Below, piece by piece: positions 36,673 to 45,711 of a stretch of 64,000 nt of DNA. Source of the stretch: Paenibacillus sp. MAEPY2 (GTDB taxonomy: Bacteria > Bacillota > Bacilli > Paenibacillales > Paenibacillaceae). The stretch lies in NCBI RefSeq assembly GCF_000499205.1, contig NZ_AWUK01000004.1, positions 186,001 through 250,000 on the forward strand, read 5' to 3'. The notes beneath the pieces are model-generated. The model saw only the letters and a list, made by a program, of their open reading frames with translations. It did no database searches and had not been told where the DNA came from. A program made the position numbers and the translations under genes. Position 1 is the first letter of the stretch; the number at the start of each line of letters is the position of its first letter.

Positions 36673-37860
36673 ATGAAGTTTGCTAAACGTATGGAACACT
36701 TCAGTGAAGGGATTTTCACCCGTTTGCTAGAAATCAAGCGCAAGCGGCTGGAGAACGGAGATGCGGTCATCGATCTAAGTGTTGGCACACCCAACATTCC
36801 CCCGGCCCAACATATCATGACGGCTTTGTGCGAGGCAGCAGCAGATGCTTCAAACTATACATATGCTGTAAATGATCAGAGTGAATTGCTGCAAGCGGTC
36901 AGTGAATGGTACAAGCGTCGTTACCATGTTGAACTGAACCCGAAAACCCAAATATGCTCCTTGCTTGGATCACAGGAAGGACTTGCGCATATCTCTCTGG
37001 CCATCGTGGATGAAGGCGATCTGGTCCTGGTACCCGATCCTTGTTATCCTGTCTTTGCCGATGGACCTCTTCTCGCAGGAGCCGAGCTGTATTATATGCC
37101 CCAAAAAGAAGAACACGGATATGTCATTCAACTTCAGGACATACCGGAGCATATTGCGCGCAAAGCAAAATTCATGCTTGTATCCTATCCCAACAATCCC
37201 ACGACAGCGATGGCACCCAAGCAGTTCTATCTGGATCTGATTGAGTTTGCCAAGAAATATGACATTATCATTCTCCATGACAATGCATACAGCGAGCTGG
37301 TGTTCGATGAAAAAACATGCGGAAGTTTCCTTGCTTATCCCAGCGCGATGGATGTTGGCATTGAATTCAACTCGTTATCCAAAACCTATGGATTGGCCGG
37401 GGCACGGATCGGCTTTTGCGTAGGGAACCCGGATATCGTATCCGTGCTTAAGAAGTTGAAATCCAACATGGATTACGGCATGTTTCTGCCGATTCAGAAG
37501 GCAGCCATTGCTGCAATTACAGGGGATCAGAGCGAAATTGAGCAGGTCAGAGATACCTATGAGGAGCGTAGAGACGTTCTATGCGATGGCTTCACCAACC
37601 TCGGTTGGCCTATCGCCAAACCCGAAGCCACCATGTTCATCTGGAGTCGGATTCCAGACCACTACGATACTTCAGAACAGTTTGCCATGGATCTGGTTAC
37701 CCAAGCCGGGGTAATCGTAACGCCCGGGAGTGCTTTCGGCCCTTCGGGTGAAGGATATGTGAGACTTGCTTTGGTTCAGGATAAAGAGACATTGCAGCAA
37801 GCGATCCTGTCCGTAGACAACAGTGGGATTCTAAAGAACAATTCATATAAACCACAATAA
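36673..37860 (+). CDS. class I/II aminotransferase (DapL/PatA-like)
   Basis: A 395-residue PLP-dependent aminotransferase. The PLP lysine is in SLSKTYGLAGARIGF, the cofactor phosphate loop is near LLGSQEGLAH, and PNNPTTA holds the ring-binding Asn. Overall it most resembles the LL-diaminopimelate aminotransferase/PatA subgroup; I cannot decide the amino donor. GGATGGAGGATAA lies upstream. Monocistronic, with a complex hairpin following. Confidence 0.88.
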   Translation: MKFAKRMEHFSEGIFTRLLEIKRKRLENGDAVIDLSVGTPNIPPAQHIMTALCEAAADASNYTYAVNDQSELLQAVSEWYKRRYHVELNPKTQICSLLGSQEGLAHISLAIVDEGDLVLVPDPCYPVFADGPLLAGAELYYMPQKEEHGYVIQLQDIPEHIARKAKFMLVSYPNNPTTAMAPKQFYLDLIEFAKKYDIIILHDNAYSELVFDEKTCGSFLAYPSAMDVGIEFNSLSKTYGLAGARIGFCVGNPDIVSVLKKLKSNMDYGMFLPIQKAAIAAITGDQSEIEQVRDTYEERRDVLCDGFTNLGWPIAKPEATMFIWSRIPDHYDTSEQFAMDLVTQAGVIVTPGSAFGPSGEGYVRLALVQDKETLQQAILSVDNSGILKNNSYKPQ

Positions 37861-37881
37861 GAGCTTAGCGTTACTCAGTAG

Positions 37882-37967
37882 AAATCCCCCTAGGTACACA
37901 GTGGGCATGAGCACCACGTTCGTTGACGTGATCTCCACACTGTTAATCAGGGGGGGGATTTTATTAT
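37882..37967 (+). terminator. large structured element after the aminotransferase gene
   Basis: AAATCCCCC (37882-37890) pairs with GGGGGATTT, closing over an inner stem (ACAGTG with CACTGT) and a GAGCACCACG/ CGTG-type arm, then TTTTATTATTT. It may be a large terminator. The elaborate interior, about 86 bases, is more than a terminator needs. Confidence 0.5.
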
Positions 37968-38029
37968 TTCCAGGCAAGGTATTGAAAAGTGAGACTACGC
38001 TCAGTGGAGAAATACAAGACAAACAGATA

Positions 38030-38057
38030 ACAAAAAGCCTGCTCGAGGAGCAGGCTT
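38030..38057 (-). terminator. terminator of the iron permease gene
   Basis: AAGCCTGCTC pairs with GAGCAGGCTT and is followed by TTTTTG on the minus strand. Confidence 0.85.
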
Positions 38058-38072
38058 CCTGAATTATTTTTA

Positions 38073-40121
38073 TTATACGGACTTTCGCCAGTTCGAACGA
38101 TACATCAGATACAGGAAGTACGGTGTTCCAATGATCGCAATGAGTATGCCTGATGGGATCTCTGTTGGCGCCATGACCGTTCTGCCGATCGTATCGGCCA
38201 GCACCAGCATGACTGCCCCCACCAATGCGGATAAAAACATCGATCGTCTTAATTTATGTCCCGTCAGTAGCCGAACCATATGTGGTGCAATCAGACCGAT
38301 AAAACCAACGGTCCCTACACAAGCAACAGCCCCTGCTGCCAGTAGTACACCCGTCGTCATTGCCAGTAATCGTGTACGGCGTACATTCAGTCCAAGTCCT
38401 GATGCACTATTATCGTCGAATACTAACAGTTCGAATCTGCGAGCCAGCCACCAAGCCACCGGAACGAGTATTACTAAAAATATACCGATAGTCTTCACCT
38501 GATCCCACGTACGGGCATAGGTACTTCCGGTCAGCCATATATATCCACTGCTGCCGTATACCGCACCACGTACAATCAGAATCTGAATACCTGCTCCTGC
38601 AATGGCAGACATCGCAATTCCCAGCAACACAACCGCAGAAGGATTCAGCCCTTTCTTCCATGAGAGGGAAAATACAATGATTGCCGCAATGGCTGCACCA
38701 ATGATTGCCGCGATCGGCAGCAAATACATAGGCAGACCCGGGAACAAAATGATGACCATCATTGCTCCAAGCCCTGCACCAGAGGATACACCAACAATGG
38801 AGGCATCCGCCAGCGGATTACGTACCGCCATCTGAATGAGCACACCGCTGATCGCCAGTGCAGCCCCCGCTCCTGCAGCAACAAGCGTACGCGGAATTCG
38901 AAGTTGAACTAATGCGGAGAATAGTCCATCTGATTGGAATAGACTCGGTAACAGATCGGCCAGCGGAATTCGCATACCGCCAAACATGGTACTGAGAAAG
39001 ATAAGCACTACGGTTATGACCGAAAATAATACGGCCATTGGGCCGAATGCAAAGCGACGTGAAGGTGCTCCTGTGCTCATTGAAGTGGACATGCCCGACC
39101 CGTTCGCTGTCTTCATACGTGTGAGTACAAGCCAGATCAGCCACGGTGCACCAATGATCGCCATTACAGCACCTGTTGGCAGCTCCATGCTGGAGTTATG
39201 CACCATCTTGGCGAGTACGTCCGCACCAACCAGGAGAGCCGCTCCCCATATAAAAACACCTGGTAGCAGCAATCGGTTGGAGCGTACTCCACTCAATCGA
39301 ACCAAATGTGGTGCTACGAGTCCCACGAAGCCAATCGGCCCGATTACACTGACAATCACCGCAGCCAGCAATACCGCGATAATCAAACCGCCGGCACGAG
39401 CGAGTCCAACCTTTTGTCCCAATGAGGACGCCGTTGATTCATCCAACTCCAGCATATCCCACTGTCTGGACAGGATTAACGCGAGAACGGTAATACCAAT
39501 GACCCAAGGCCAAGCATAAGCTACGCCACTCCAGTCATTCTGGACGAGTGTTCCTGAACCCCAAAGAAACAGCCCCTGCGTTTCCATGGAGAAAAAAATA
39601 TGCAGTGCGCTTGTAAATGAACCAAGCACCATAGACACAATCATACCAGACAAAGCAAGTCGTACCGGGCTGGATCTTCGTCCGCCACCCATGAAATAAG
39701 CTGCGAATGCTGCCACCAAACCACCAAGAACTGCAAATAGAAAAGGTGACTGACTGAGCACGCCCGGAAAAAGAATGGTTCCCAGCACCACAATAAAGTA
39801 CGCTCCTGCATTAATGCCCAGCGTGTCTGACGCAGCGAGTGGATTACGAGTAATCGTCTGTAACAGCGCTCCCGCTACAGCCAGAGCCCCTCCTGCAATA
39901 ATACCGATAACCGTACGTGGCATACGCAAATCCCAAATCATATTGTGTTCTAAAGTATTCTGTCTGCCAGTAAGTGCGTCCCAAACGGTGTGGAATGAAA
40001 TGGCTGCCTCACCATAACAAAGGCTTACAAAAAAAAGCACGATGAGAGCGGATAAACCGCCCCCATATATGCTTATTGTACGCCAGTTCGTTGCTGGCCT
40101 AGTTGCCTGAACCGAACTCAT
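38073..40121 (-). CDS. iron-siderophore ABC permease, double-length (FhuB-like)
   Basis: A 682-residue protein with two FecCD permease units in tandem, each about 330 residues with about ten helices, as in E. coli FhuB. Each half carries the ATPase-contact motif followed by GLVAPHLVRLLTG-like sequence (VGFIGLIAPHMVRL, VGFVGLVAPHLVRLS). It moves ferric siderophore through the membrane. The start overlaps the binding-protein stop by four bases (ATGA), showing coupled translation. No ATPase gene is nearby. Confidence 0.95.
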   Translation of the reverse strand: MSSVQATRPATNWRTISIYGGGLSALIVLFFVSLCYGEAAISFHTVWDALTGRQNTLEHNMIWDLRMPRTVIGIIAGGALAVAGALLQTITRNPLAASDTLGINAGAYFIVVLGTILFPGVLSQSPFLFAVLGGLVAAFAAYFMGGGRRSSPVRLALSGMIVSMVLGSFTSALHIFFSMETQGLFLWGSGTLVQNDWSGVAYAWPWVIGITVLALILSRQWDMLELDESTASSLGQKVGLARAGGLIIAVLLAAVIVSVIGPIGFVGLVAPHLVRLSGVRSNRLLLPGVFIWGAALLVGADVLAKMVHNSSMELPTGAVMAIIGAPWLIWLVLTRMKTANGSGMSTSMSTGAPSRRFAFGPMAVLFSVITVVLIFLSTMFGGMRIPLADLLPSLFQSDGLFSALVQLRIPRTLVAAGAGAALAISGVLIQMAVRNPLADASIVGVSSGAGLGAMMVIILFPGLPMYLLPIAAIIGAAIAAIIVFSLSWKKGLNPSAVVLLGIAMSAIAGAGIQILIVRGAVYGSSGYIWLTGSTYARTWDQVKTIGIFLVILVPVAWWLARRFELLVFDDNSASGLGLNVRRTRLLAMTTGVLLAAGAVACVGTVGFIGLIAPHMVRLLTGHKLRRSMFLSALVGAVMLVLADTIGRTVMAPTEIPSGILIAIIGTPYFLYLMYRSNWRKSV

Positions 40122-41119
40122 TTGGTGATCGCCTCAACAACGCCATCAACCAACGCTTTGGAGGAAATTGGTCCACCAAATGTCCATGTCGTGCTATCCA
40201 GTTGATATATGCGTTTTTCCTTTACAAAGTTGAGTCCGTTCCACACCGAGTTATCTTTCATTGCTGTACCAAAAACGTCATCGTCTGGCTGTGTAATATA
40301 AATGAAGTTACTATCCTGTACATCGGATAAGGATTCAATCCCCACTGTAGAGAAACCATAACCTTCTACTTTTTCAGGCTGCCAATCATTAACCAAACCA
40401 ATTTTGTTCAACGTGCCAATCACGACCGAGTTATCGGTAAACATGCGCAGACTGGCCGCATTTTGATACGTGAATGCCTGTGTCAAAGCAAAGTGGAAAT
40501 TATCTTTACCTGCAGCAGCCAGTTTTTCTTTGGCTTCTGCATAATGCTGATCCAGTTCATCCAGTACTTGCTTCGCTTTGTCCTCTTTGCCAAGCGCAGT
40601 TGCGATGTTATTAAAGATCTCTGTCATTTTGTCATAATTATAGCCATCGCCATCATACGGGTCGTATTCAATTGTTGGTGCAATTGCATTAAGCTGATCG
40701 TAAACCGCATTATTATTGTCTGCATTGGCAATGATGAGGTCTGGCTTCAATGCAGCGATCGCTTCCAGGTTCGGCTCACTCCGAGTTCCAATATCCGTCA
40801 CACTGTCATCCAGCCCTGCTTCGGATGATACATAGACTTTGTAATTGGCGTTATCTGCATTACCTACTGGTTGAACGCCCAGTGCAACCACATCTTCAGT
40901 GTATGTCCATTCCAACGTAACAACACGCTCTGCTGGCTTGTCCAGCGTCAACTCTCCGCGTTTATGCTTCACCGTCACAGGACCTGCTGTCTCTTCTGCC
41001 GGAGCGCTCCCGGAATCAGCATCCTTACTTGCATCTGTAGTAGTGTTGGCTTTTCCGCATCCCGCCAGGACCAGCACAAACGCTAGCATGATCAAAAGTC
41101 CTTTTAATCCTTTTTTCAT
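40118..41119 (-). CDS. iron-siderophore binding lipoprotein
   Basis: A 333-residue lipoprotein (lipobox VLAGCGK). The mature domain is the helical-backbone FhuD/FatB type: ERVVTLEWTYTEDVVALGVQPVG, EPNLEAIAALKPDLIIA and C-terminal NFVKEKRIYQLDSTTW. It delivers Fe-siderophore to the double-length permease encoded directly downstream. A Fur box precedes it. Confidence 0.93.
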   Translation of the reverse strand: MKKGLKGLLIMLAFVLVLAGCGKANTTTDASKDADSGSAPAEETAGPVTVKHKRGELTLDKPAERVVTLEWTYTEDVVALGVQPVGNADNANYKVYVSSEAGLDDSVTDIGTRSEPNLEAIAALKPDLIIANADNNNAVYDQLNAIAPTIEYDPYDGDGYNYDKMTEIFNNIATALGKEDKAKQVLDELDQHYAEAKEKLAAAGKDNFHFALTQAFTYQNAASLRMFTDNSVVIGTLNKIGLVNDWQPEKVEGYGFSTVGIESLSDVQDSNFIYITQPDDDVFGTAMKDNSVWNGLNFVKEKRIYQLDSTTWTFGGPISSKALVDGVVEAITK

Positions 41120-41153
41120 ATCACTTTTCTCCCCTATTTATATGTATTTATAT

Positions 41154-41172
41154 GATAACAATTATCATTATC
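41154..41172. promoter_or_regulatory. Fur box
   Basis: On the minus strand GATAATGATAATTGTTATC matches the 19-base Fur consensus (GATAATGATAATCATTATC) at 17 positions. It lies 35 bases upstream of the siderophore binding-protein gene, so iron should repress this operon. Confidence 0.8.
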
Positions 41173-41220
41173 ACTAATGAATTATCCCGTAGGGATGCAA
41201 TTTTGTCAATTCAAAATTGA

Positions 41221-41249
41221 AAGAACCCGCATTCAAAGCGGGCTCTCTT
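41221..41249 (-). terminator. short terminator
   Basis: AGAGCCCGC and GCGGGTTCT form a hairpin with one mismatch followed by TTCAATTTT on the minus strand. It lies after the decayed hydrolase. Confidence 0.5.
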
Positions 41250-41262
41250 AACACTTATTAGT

Positions 41263-41660
41263 CTAATACTTGATCAAGTTAATTTCAGGATGCGCAGTCT
41301 GAATGTCATCCATCGGTTATTCCTTTGAGATGCTGGTCAAAGAAGCTCAGCGACAGTTCATTAATAAGTTGGAAATTGGCTGCTACATCGGCGCCTGCTT
41401 CATTAATGATTGGAGATACGCCAGCCAGATCGGTATAGCTCCCGTGATTGGTTTTGGGAATAGCGGCTGTATATGCACCCGGTTTCTGAATGGTTTGATT
41501 ACGAAGATAAGCCTCGGCAAACAGCTCATCCCTATTCCCAGGCTCTCCCTTGTTGGCCTCTTCCATGAATCGGACGGAAGCCTCGGCATTCAAGAGTAGA
41601 AACCAATTGGCTTGAAAGCTTCGTCAAAATCGCCGCGGCACATTCATCCAGAACACAGGA
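41263..41660 (-). pseudogene. decayed alpha/beta hydrolase C-terminus
   Basis: The frame containing ASVRFMEEANKG, KTNHGSYTDL and LSLSFFDQHLKGITD has the look of the C-terminal part of an alpha/beta hydrolase (PAF-acetylhydrolase-like; His in NHGSYTDL). The last residues (DDIQTAHPEINLIKY) are in a different frame after a one-base shift near 41306, and upstream sequence is interrupted by stops. No N-terminal half remains, so the gene is dead. Confidence 0.7.
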
Positions 41661-41753
41661 GACATCCTGTTCCCAAATATGGATACGTTCGCTACAACAC
41701 GTAGCCTATTTTTCCACTGCATCAAACAACTGCATAAATACGCCTTTCTCATT

Positions 41754-42296
41754 TTAACTCAACTGCATCGTTGTGATGCACGTATTATCTTCTTCATATG
41801 TAGATAGCTGGGTCTCTGCCACCTTTCCATCATGCACCACACGAATAAGATATGACTTATCCCTGGGTAACCAGAAATCCATAAAACCGTTGGAGCCGGA
41901 CTTTATCTCAGCATCCTTCATGAGCGTATTCCCTTCGGAGTCATGGATCGTCACCATGAACTTCTTATTTTCCATTTCGCCCTGACAACCGGTCAGGCTA
42001 TGAATTGCACATGGATGGGTCTGCTCCACGTAGGGCGCAATGGAAAGGAAAAATTCATTTTCAGGCAAGTCGTAGGTTGTCGTTTGGTTGCCATTATCCG
42101 TGACAATTAACTGGGTGGCATTAATGGAGGCTGATTCCGGTGTCTCCTTGCGTGTACTGATATCTTCAACCATTTTTTTGACATTGGTTGCTTCGGCGTT
42201 ACCTGCTTCTTCCTTCCCTACATTGCTTGCAATCAGATAAGCTCCCAACACAATTACAATCACTAAACCGGCAATGATCCACATTTGTTTTTTCAT
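41754..42296 (-). CDS. CueP-family copper-binding protein
   Basis: A 180-residue exported protein with an N-terminal transmembrane or signal anchor (about residues 5-24). The core PYVEQTHPCAIHSLTGCQGE with paired cysteines, and the later NTCITTMQLS end, match CueP, the copper-resistance periplasmic protein of Salmonella. Probably it buffers copper at the cell surface. ATG at 42296 has GGAGATGAAC upstream. Stands alone. Confidence 0.85.
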   Translation of the reverse strand: MKKQMWIIAGLVIVIVLGAYLIASNVGKEEAGNAEATNVKKMVEDISTRKETPESASINATQLIVTDNGNQTTTYDLPENEFFLSIAPYVEQTHPCAIHSLTGCQGEMENKKFMVTIHDSEGNTLMKDAEIKSGSNGFMDFWLPRDKSYLIRVVHDGKVAETQLSTYEEDNTCITTMQLS

Positions 42297-42583
42297 CTGG
42301 AGTTCATCTCCTCGTCCGTTTTGATTTATTATAATGGAGAACGAACCATCATGGACCGAAAGCGCATGGAATTCACCATAAATTCACATATTTGTATGAT
42401 TTCTTCGCAGCGTGTTTTAAAACATTGAAAGGCTCATTCTGGTATTGGTGAGTGTTAAGCCAGTCATGACTGTTCCTATACAATCCTATATAATATATAT
42501 AAATTCTGGAAATCAACCCGAACAAATTAAATCCATTACACATGTCTTACCCATTTTAGCTTGAGGAGCGGGAGGAACATTCA

Positions 42584-43351
42584 TTGAAGTGGCGAGTAGT
42601 TAAAGAAAAACCAAATGTTAAAGATTGCATCGACTGGAACGGGTTTGTACCTAAACATATCGCAATTATGATGGATGGTAATGGCCGGTGGGCGACAAGA
42701 AGAGGGTTACCTCGAAGTGCCGGACACTATGCAGGAATGCAGACGATGCGGGAAACGATAAGTATGTGCCACAAAAACGGAATCGCCTCTCTCACGCTGT
42801 ACGCCTTCTCTACGGAAAACTGGAAAAGGCCCAAGGAAGAGGTCGATTACATCATTAGTCTGGTGGTCGAATTTGTACAGGATACAACGGTCCAGGAGCT
42901 GAATCAGAATAATATCAAAGTTAATTTTATTGGTGATATCTCCAAATTCCCAGAAGAAACCCAGGAAGCGATGCGCAAAGTGGTAGAACTAACTCAAACC
43001 AACAGCGGGATGGCTGTTTATTTTGCGATGAATTATGGAGGAAAGAACGATATTGTGCAAGCCATCAAAACATACATTGAGGAAAACAAAGAAGAAAACA
43101 ACGAAACCTCGGAAATCTCCGAGGCGGAATTCGAAACGTTTTTGTATACCGGACTAAATCCTGCCCCCGATCTGCTGATCCGAACAAGTGGGGAGAAACG
43201 GTTAAGCAATTTTCTATTATGGCAAGCCGCGTATTCCGAGCTCTGGTTTACGGATGTGATGTGGCCTGATTTCAACGAACAGTTGTTATATGAATCCATT
43301 CTGGATTATCAGCAGCGCAAACAAAGAGCTTTGGACGATGTAACACAGTAA
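42584..43351 (+). CDS. cis-prenyl transferase (undecaprenyl diphosphate synthase paralogue)
   Basis: A 255-residue isoprenyl transferase of the UppS family that adds isopentenyl units to farnesyl diphosphate. HIAIMMDGNGRWATRRG holds the catalytic Asp, and RTSGEKRLSNFLLWQAAYSELWF the substrate diphosphate site. The TTG start follows GGGAGGA. It lacks the usual rrf/cdsA neighbours, so is probably a second copy. An orphan copy may make a shorter or different carrier lipid. Confidence 0.9.
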   Translation: MKWRVVKEKPNVKDCIDWNGFVPKHIAIMMDGNGRWATRRGLPRSAGHYAGMQTMRETISMCHKNGIASLTLYAFSTENWKRPKEEVDYIISLVVEFVQDTTVQELNQNNIKVNFIGDISKFPEETQEAMRKVVELTQTNSGMAVYFAMNYGGKNDIVQAIKTYIEENKEENNETSEISEAEFETFLYTGLNPAPDLLIRTSGEKRLSNFLLWQAAYSELWFTDVMWPDFNEQLLYESILDYQQRKQRALDDVTQ

Positions 43352-43384
43352 TCCCAACTTTACCAACTTTGTTCCTGCCGATCC

Positions 43385-44275
43385 TCAGCTTAGATGAGCT
43401 TTTAACCAGGGATGGATAACAGGGAGAACGGTACTGGGCTGCATCGCTTTGGTGTGATCCATATCCGCTCCCTTAATGATTTCGACGGTCCAACCGAAGT
43501 TTTCAAGAATGGATTTATTATTTTGCAGCCGTCCAGCGATATCCACTGTCACATTTCCAAACTTTTCACCATATACAATTGTATCTTTCTCACCTGCAAA
43601 AGTTAATCTCGGGATACTCAGCTGATCTTGAATGAGTTGGTCATCAAAATCCAATAAACTTTCGTACATGGTGATAAATTGTTTGGTTTGATCCGGATCA
43701 ATTTGGATCTGAATGTTGTCCCAATCCACTTCTTCCGGGTACATCTGCTCCGAATTCATCGATGCTTGTCCTTCTGGTTCATGTTCCAATTTACCATGCT
43801 GCTTCAATGCTGCTTCATATGTCCTTGCGGTAACTACTCGCATTTCCTCATACGGTCCCTCGTATGGCGGGAATCCTCCCATGATGAGGCTTTCGAGTCT
43901 ATTGGTTCGAATGGCGAGCTGCAACCCGACAAGGGCGAGCCAGGAGTATCCATAATAACTGAATCGATTCACATTCATTTGATCCACAATTCTTAATAAA
44001 TCCTGAGTTATATACTCGGACGTAAAATGTTCCGGATGGGGATGTGCCATGTAGTGGCCTTCATAATCAAAATGCAGGATCTGAAATTCATCCGAAAGTC
44101 CAGCGATAAACTTTGCACCCAATTCAGGATCAACACCCCATAACTTTAGGGTTTCGGCTTCTTGTCCGGTTACGGACTTTTTAGCGATGGGCAGCATAAT
44201 GACTTTGCGATCGGAATTCCCGATTAGACCCACTTCCATCTCTGAACCATTTTTCATCTTAATCATTTTCTTCAA
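43385..44275 (-). CDS. alpha/beta hydrolase
   Basis: A 296-residue cytosolic alpha/beta hydrolase-like protein. The elbow is GYSWLAL (a GxSxx variant with Leu replacing the usual second Gly), and an acidic residue occurs in FAGEKDTIVYG, with DHTKAM possibly holding His. Active-site geometry is therefore somewhat atypical. TTG at 44275 follows AAAGGAG; an upstream GTG abuts it. Substrate unknown. Confidence 0.8.
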   Translation of the reverse strand: MKKMIKMKNGSEMEVGLIGNSDRKVIMLPIAKKSVTGQEAETLKLWGVDPELGAKFIAGLSDEFQILHFDYEGHYMAHPHPEHFTSEYITQDLLRIVDQMNVNRFSYYGYSWLALVGLQLAIRTNRLESLIMGGFPPYEGPYEEMRVVTARTYEAALKQHGKLEHEPEGQASMNSEQMYPEEVDWDNIQIQIDPDQTKQFITMYESLLDFDDQLIQDQLSIPRLTFAGEKDTIVYGEKFGNVTVDIAGRLQNNKSILENFGWTVEIIKGADMDHTKAMQPSTVLPVIHPWLKAHLS

Positions 44276-44338
44276 ATGAACCACTCCTTTGTTGTTTTCC
44301 CTTAGTTTAAAACATTATAATGGCGTTTTTTGGACAGT

Positions 44339-44517
44339 TCATGTTTTAACCAGAGCTTCCTCTTGCTTAAGTATCTTGTCCAGCTTGAGCGTAACGATGG
44401 GCATAATCTCAGTGACTTCATACCTTCGGTAGCTACCAGCACCGTGATTCGCTTACCAGACTTTGGGGGCTTGGCTTCGGAAACGGAGAGAGCAGCGGCG
44501 ATGTCTCTTAGCTTCAT
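44339..44517 (-). pseudogene. remnant of a MerR-like helix-turn-helix regulator
   Basis: MKLRDIAAALSVSEA is a regulator N-terminus; the expected continuation (GAGSYRRYEVTEIMPIV, typical of MerR/RacA-like proteins) is in another frame after a shift near 44465 with an in-frame stop. Only about 60 codons remain. The piece is not translated to a sensible product in one frame. Confidence 0.5.
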
Positions 44518-44640
44518 CGCCCTACCGCTCTCCAGCCCCCGATAATTCAGTCTATCTTTTAGAATAATTAGACTTATTGACTGGATAAAAGACATAAACT
44601 TTTATTTATATGCTCACATAAACTATATTGAGAATCGGAA

Positions 44641-45387
44641 TTAAGGAGTCAGCTTCAGAATTGTCAAAGTGGTATTTAGATTGTTATGCAACTGTGCAGG
44701 AGTTGCATTCGCATTTACCAGTTGGATCGTCGTTGGAACTGTTGTGACCGTAATAATAACTTCAGCAGATATGGGTCCTCCTCCATTACCCGTGAAAGGC
44801 ACGGGTGTTAAGGGCGTTCCATTCACTGTGAGGTTGAAAGCAGCATCGCTCTGATTATGAATGGTGAAAGAGATAAAGTAACTTCCTGTTTCATTGATTG
44901 TTATCGTCGGAGATGGCGGGACGAAGGTGAATGCTCCACCTACATTAGCCAAAACTCCGGTAAACGTTATTGGTGAGTTTCCTGGAACTGTGTCAGTACC
45001 TGGGCCAGGATCTGCTCGGAAAACACTTAGGAAATTGGTTATTCCAGCCCCGGCAGGACCGGCAGGACCTGTTGCTCCAGCTGGGCCCGTTGCACCAGCA
45101 GGGCCAACTGGACCAGCTGGGCCAACAGGGCCAACTGCTCCGATCGCTCCAGCCGGACCAGCTGGTCCTTGTATACCAGGAACCCCTTGCAGTCCGGCTG
45201 GTCCCGGAACCCCTGGAGCACCCGTCGGACCTACCGGTCCAATTGGACCAGGAATCCCTGGAGAGCCTTGCGGTGCATTAATCACAATTTTAGGTTTAAC
45301 CCTTAAAAAAATCTTACCCTTAACACCACAATGCAATTGTTTTTTAAATTTACGTCTACAAATATGTTTCCCATGACGATTTATCAA
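44641..45387 (-). CDS. collagen-like spore surface protein (BclA-like)
   Basis: A 248-residue protein. Residues 1-35 are basic with Cys10 and Cys20, residues 41-115 are 25 uninterrupted G-X-Y triplets, and residues 120-248 form a beta jelly-roll domain ([19 protein letters not shown] to TLTILKLTP), similar to the C-terminus of BclA-type exosporium glycoproteins, which trimerise. The TTG start follows GGAGGTGAG. Probably made late in sporulation. Confidence 0.85.
   Translation of the reverse strand: MINRHGKHICRRKFKKQLHCGVKGKIFLRVKPKIVINAPQGSPGIPGPIGPVGPTGAPGVPGPAGLQGVPGIQGPAGPAGAIGAVGPVGPAGPVGPAGATGPAGATGPAGPAGAGITNFLSVFRADPGPGTDTVPGNSPITFTGVLANVGGAFTFVPPSPTITINETGSYFISFTIHNQSDAAFNLTVNGTPLTPVPFTGNGGGPISAEVIITVTTVPTTIQLVNANATPAQLHNNLNTTLTILKLTP
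45043..45267 (-). repeat. Gly-X-Y collagen repeat region
   Basis: Twenty-five consecutive G-X-Y triplets coded by near-identical 9-base units (GPA/GPV/GAT type). The DNA is repetitive enough to change length by slippage. Confidence 0.85.
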
Positions 45388-45597
45388 TTAGCTCACCTCC
45401 GTGATATTTCTCCACATACTATGTCTAACAATCACGGGGGGCATAGACAATTAACTATAATTCAGAAAATTTAAGTGCCTATTATGAGAAAAGTTGTCTA
45501 TTAAAACGATTAATTCACATCTCATCCTACTGCAGTTCAATGTCCAACTCCCCACCATTTCAGTTTTTTTTGCAGTTTATACATTTAGTCTATAACA
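45388..45597. other. intergenic stretch between collagen-like and MerR genes
   Basis: About 320 bases separate these divergent genes. Apart from the MerR promoter, I see only A/T-rich sequence. Confidence 0.4.
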
Positions 45598-45627
45598 TTG
45601 ATGCAATATTCCGGTTTTTATTATAAA
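45598..45627 (+). promoter_or_regulatory. promoter for the tandem MerR gene
   Basis: TTGATG and TATAAA lie 18 bases apart, about 85 bases upstream of the ATG. Confidence 0.45.
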
Positions 45628-45711
45628 ATGCGGATCAAATAGACCCATTGCCTCTTTTTATGTTAGTGTAGCACTTGAAGGTTTTACTTGAGGCATGAGG
45701 AGTAGAAGCAA

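Noticed and set aside
37882..37967. Classic riboswitch
   Set aside because: It lies downstream of a gene rather than upstream, so a leader role is unlikely; a terminator is more economical.
45043..45267. Possible CRISPR-like array
   Set aside because: The repeats are 9-base collagen codons with no spacers or cas genes.
44894..45376. Pro-rich open frame on the plus strand across the collagen-like gene
   Set aside because: Its PAGP pattern is simply the reverse of G-X-Y codons on the other strand; the jelly-roll tail and GGAGGTGAG site support the minus gene.
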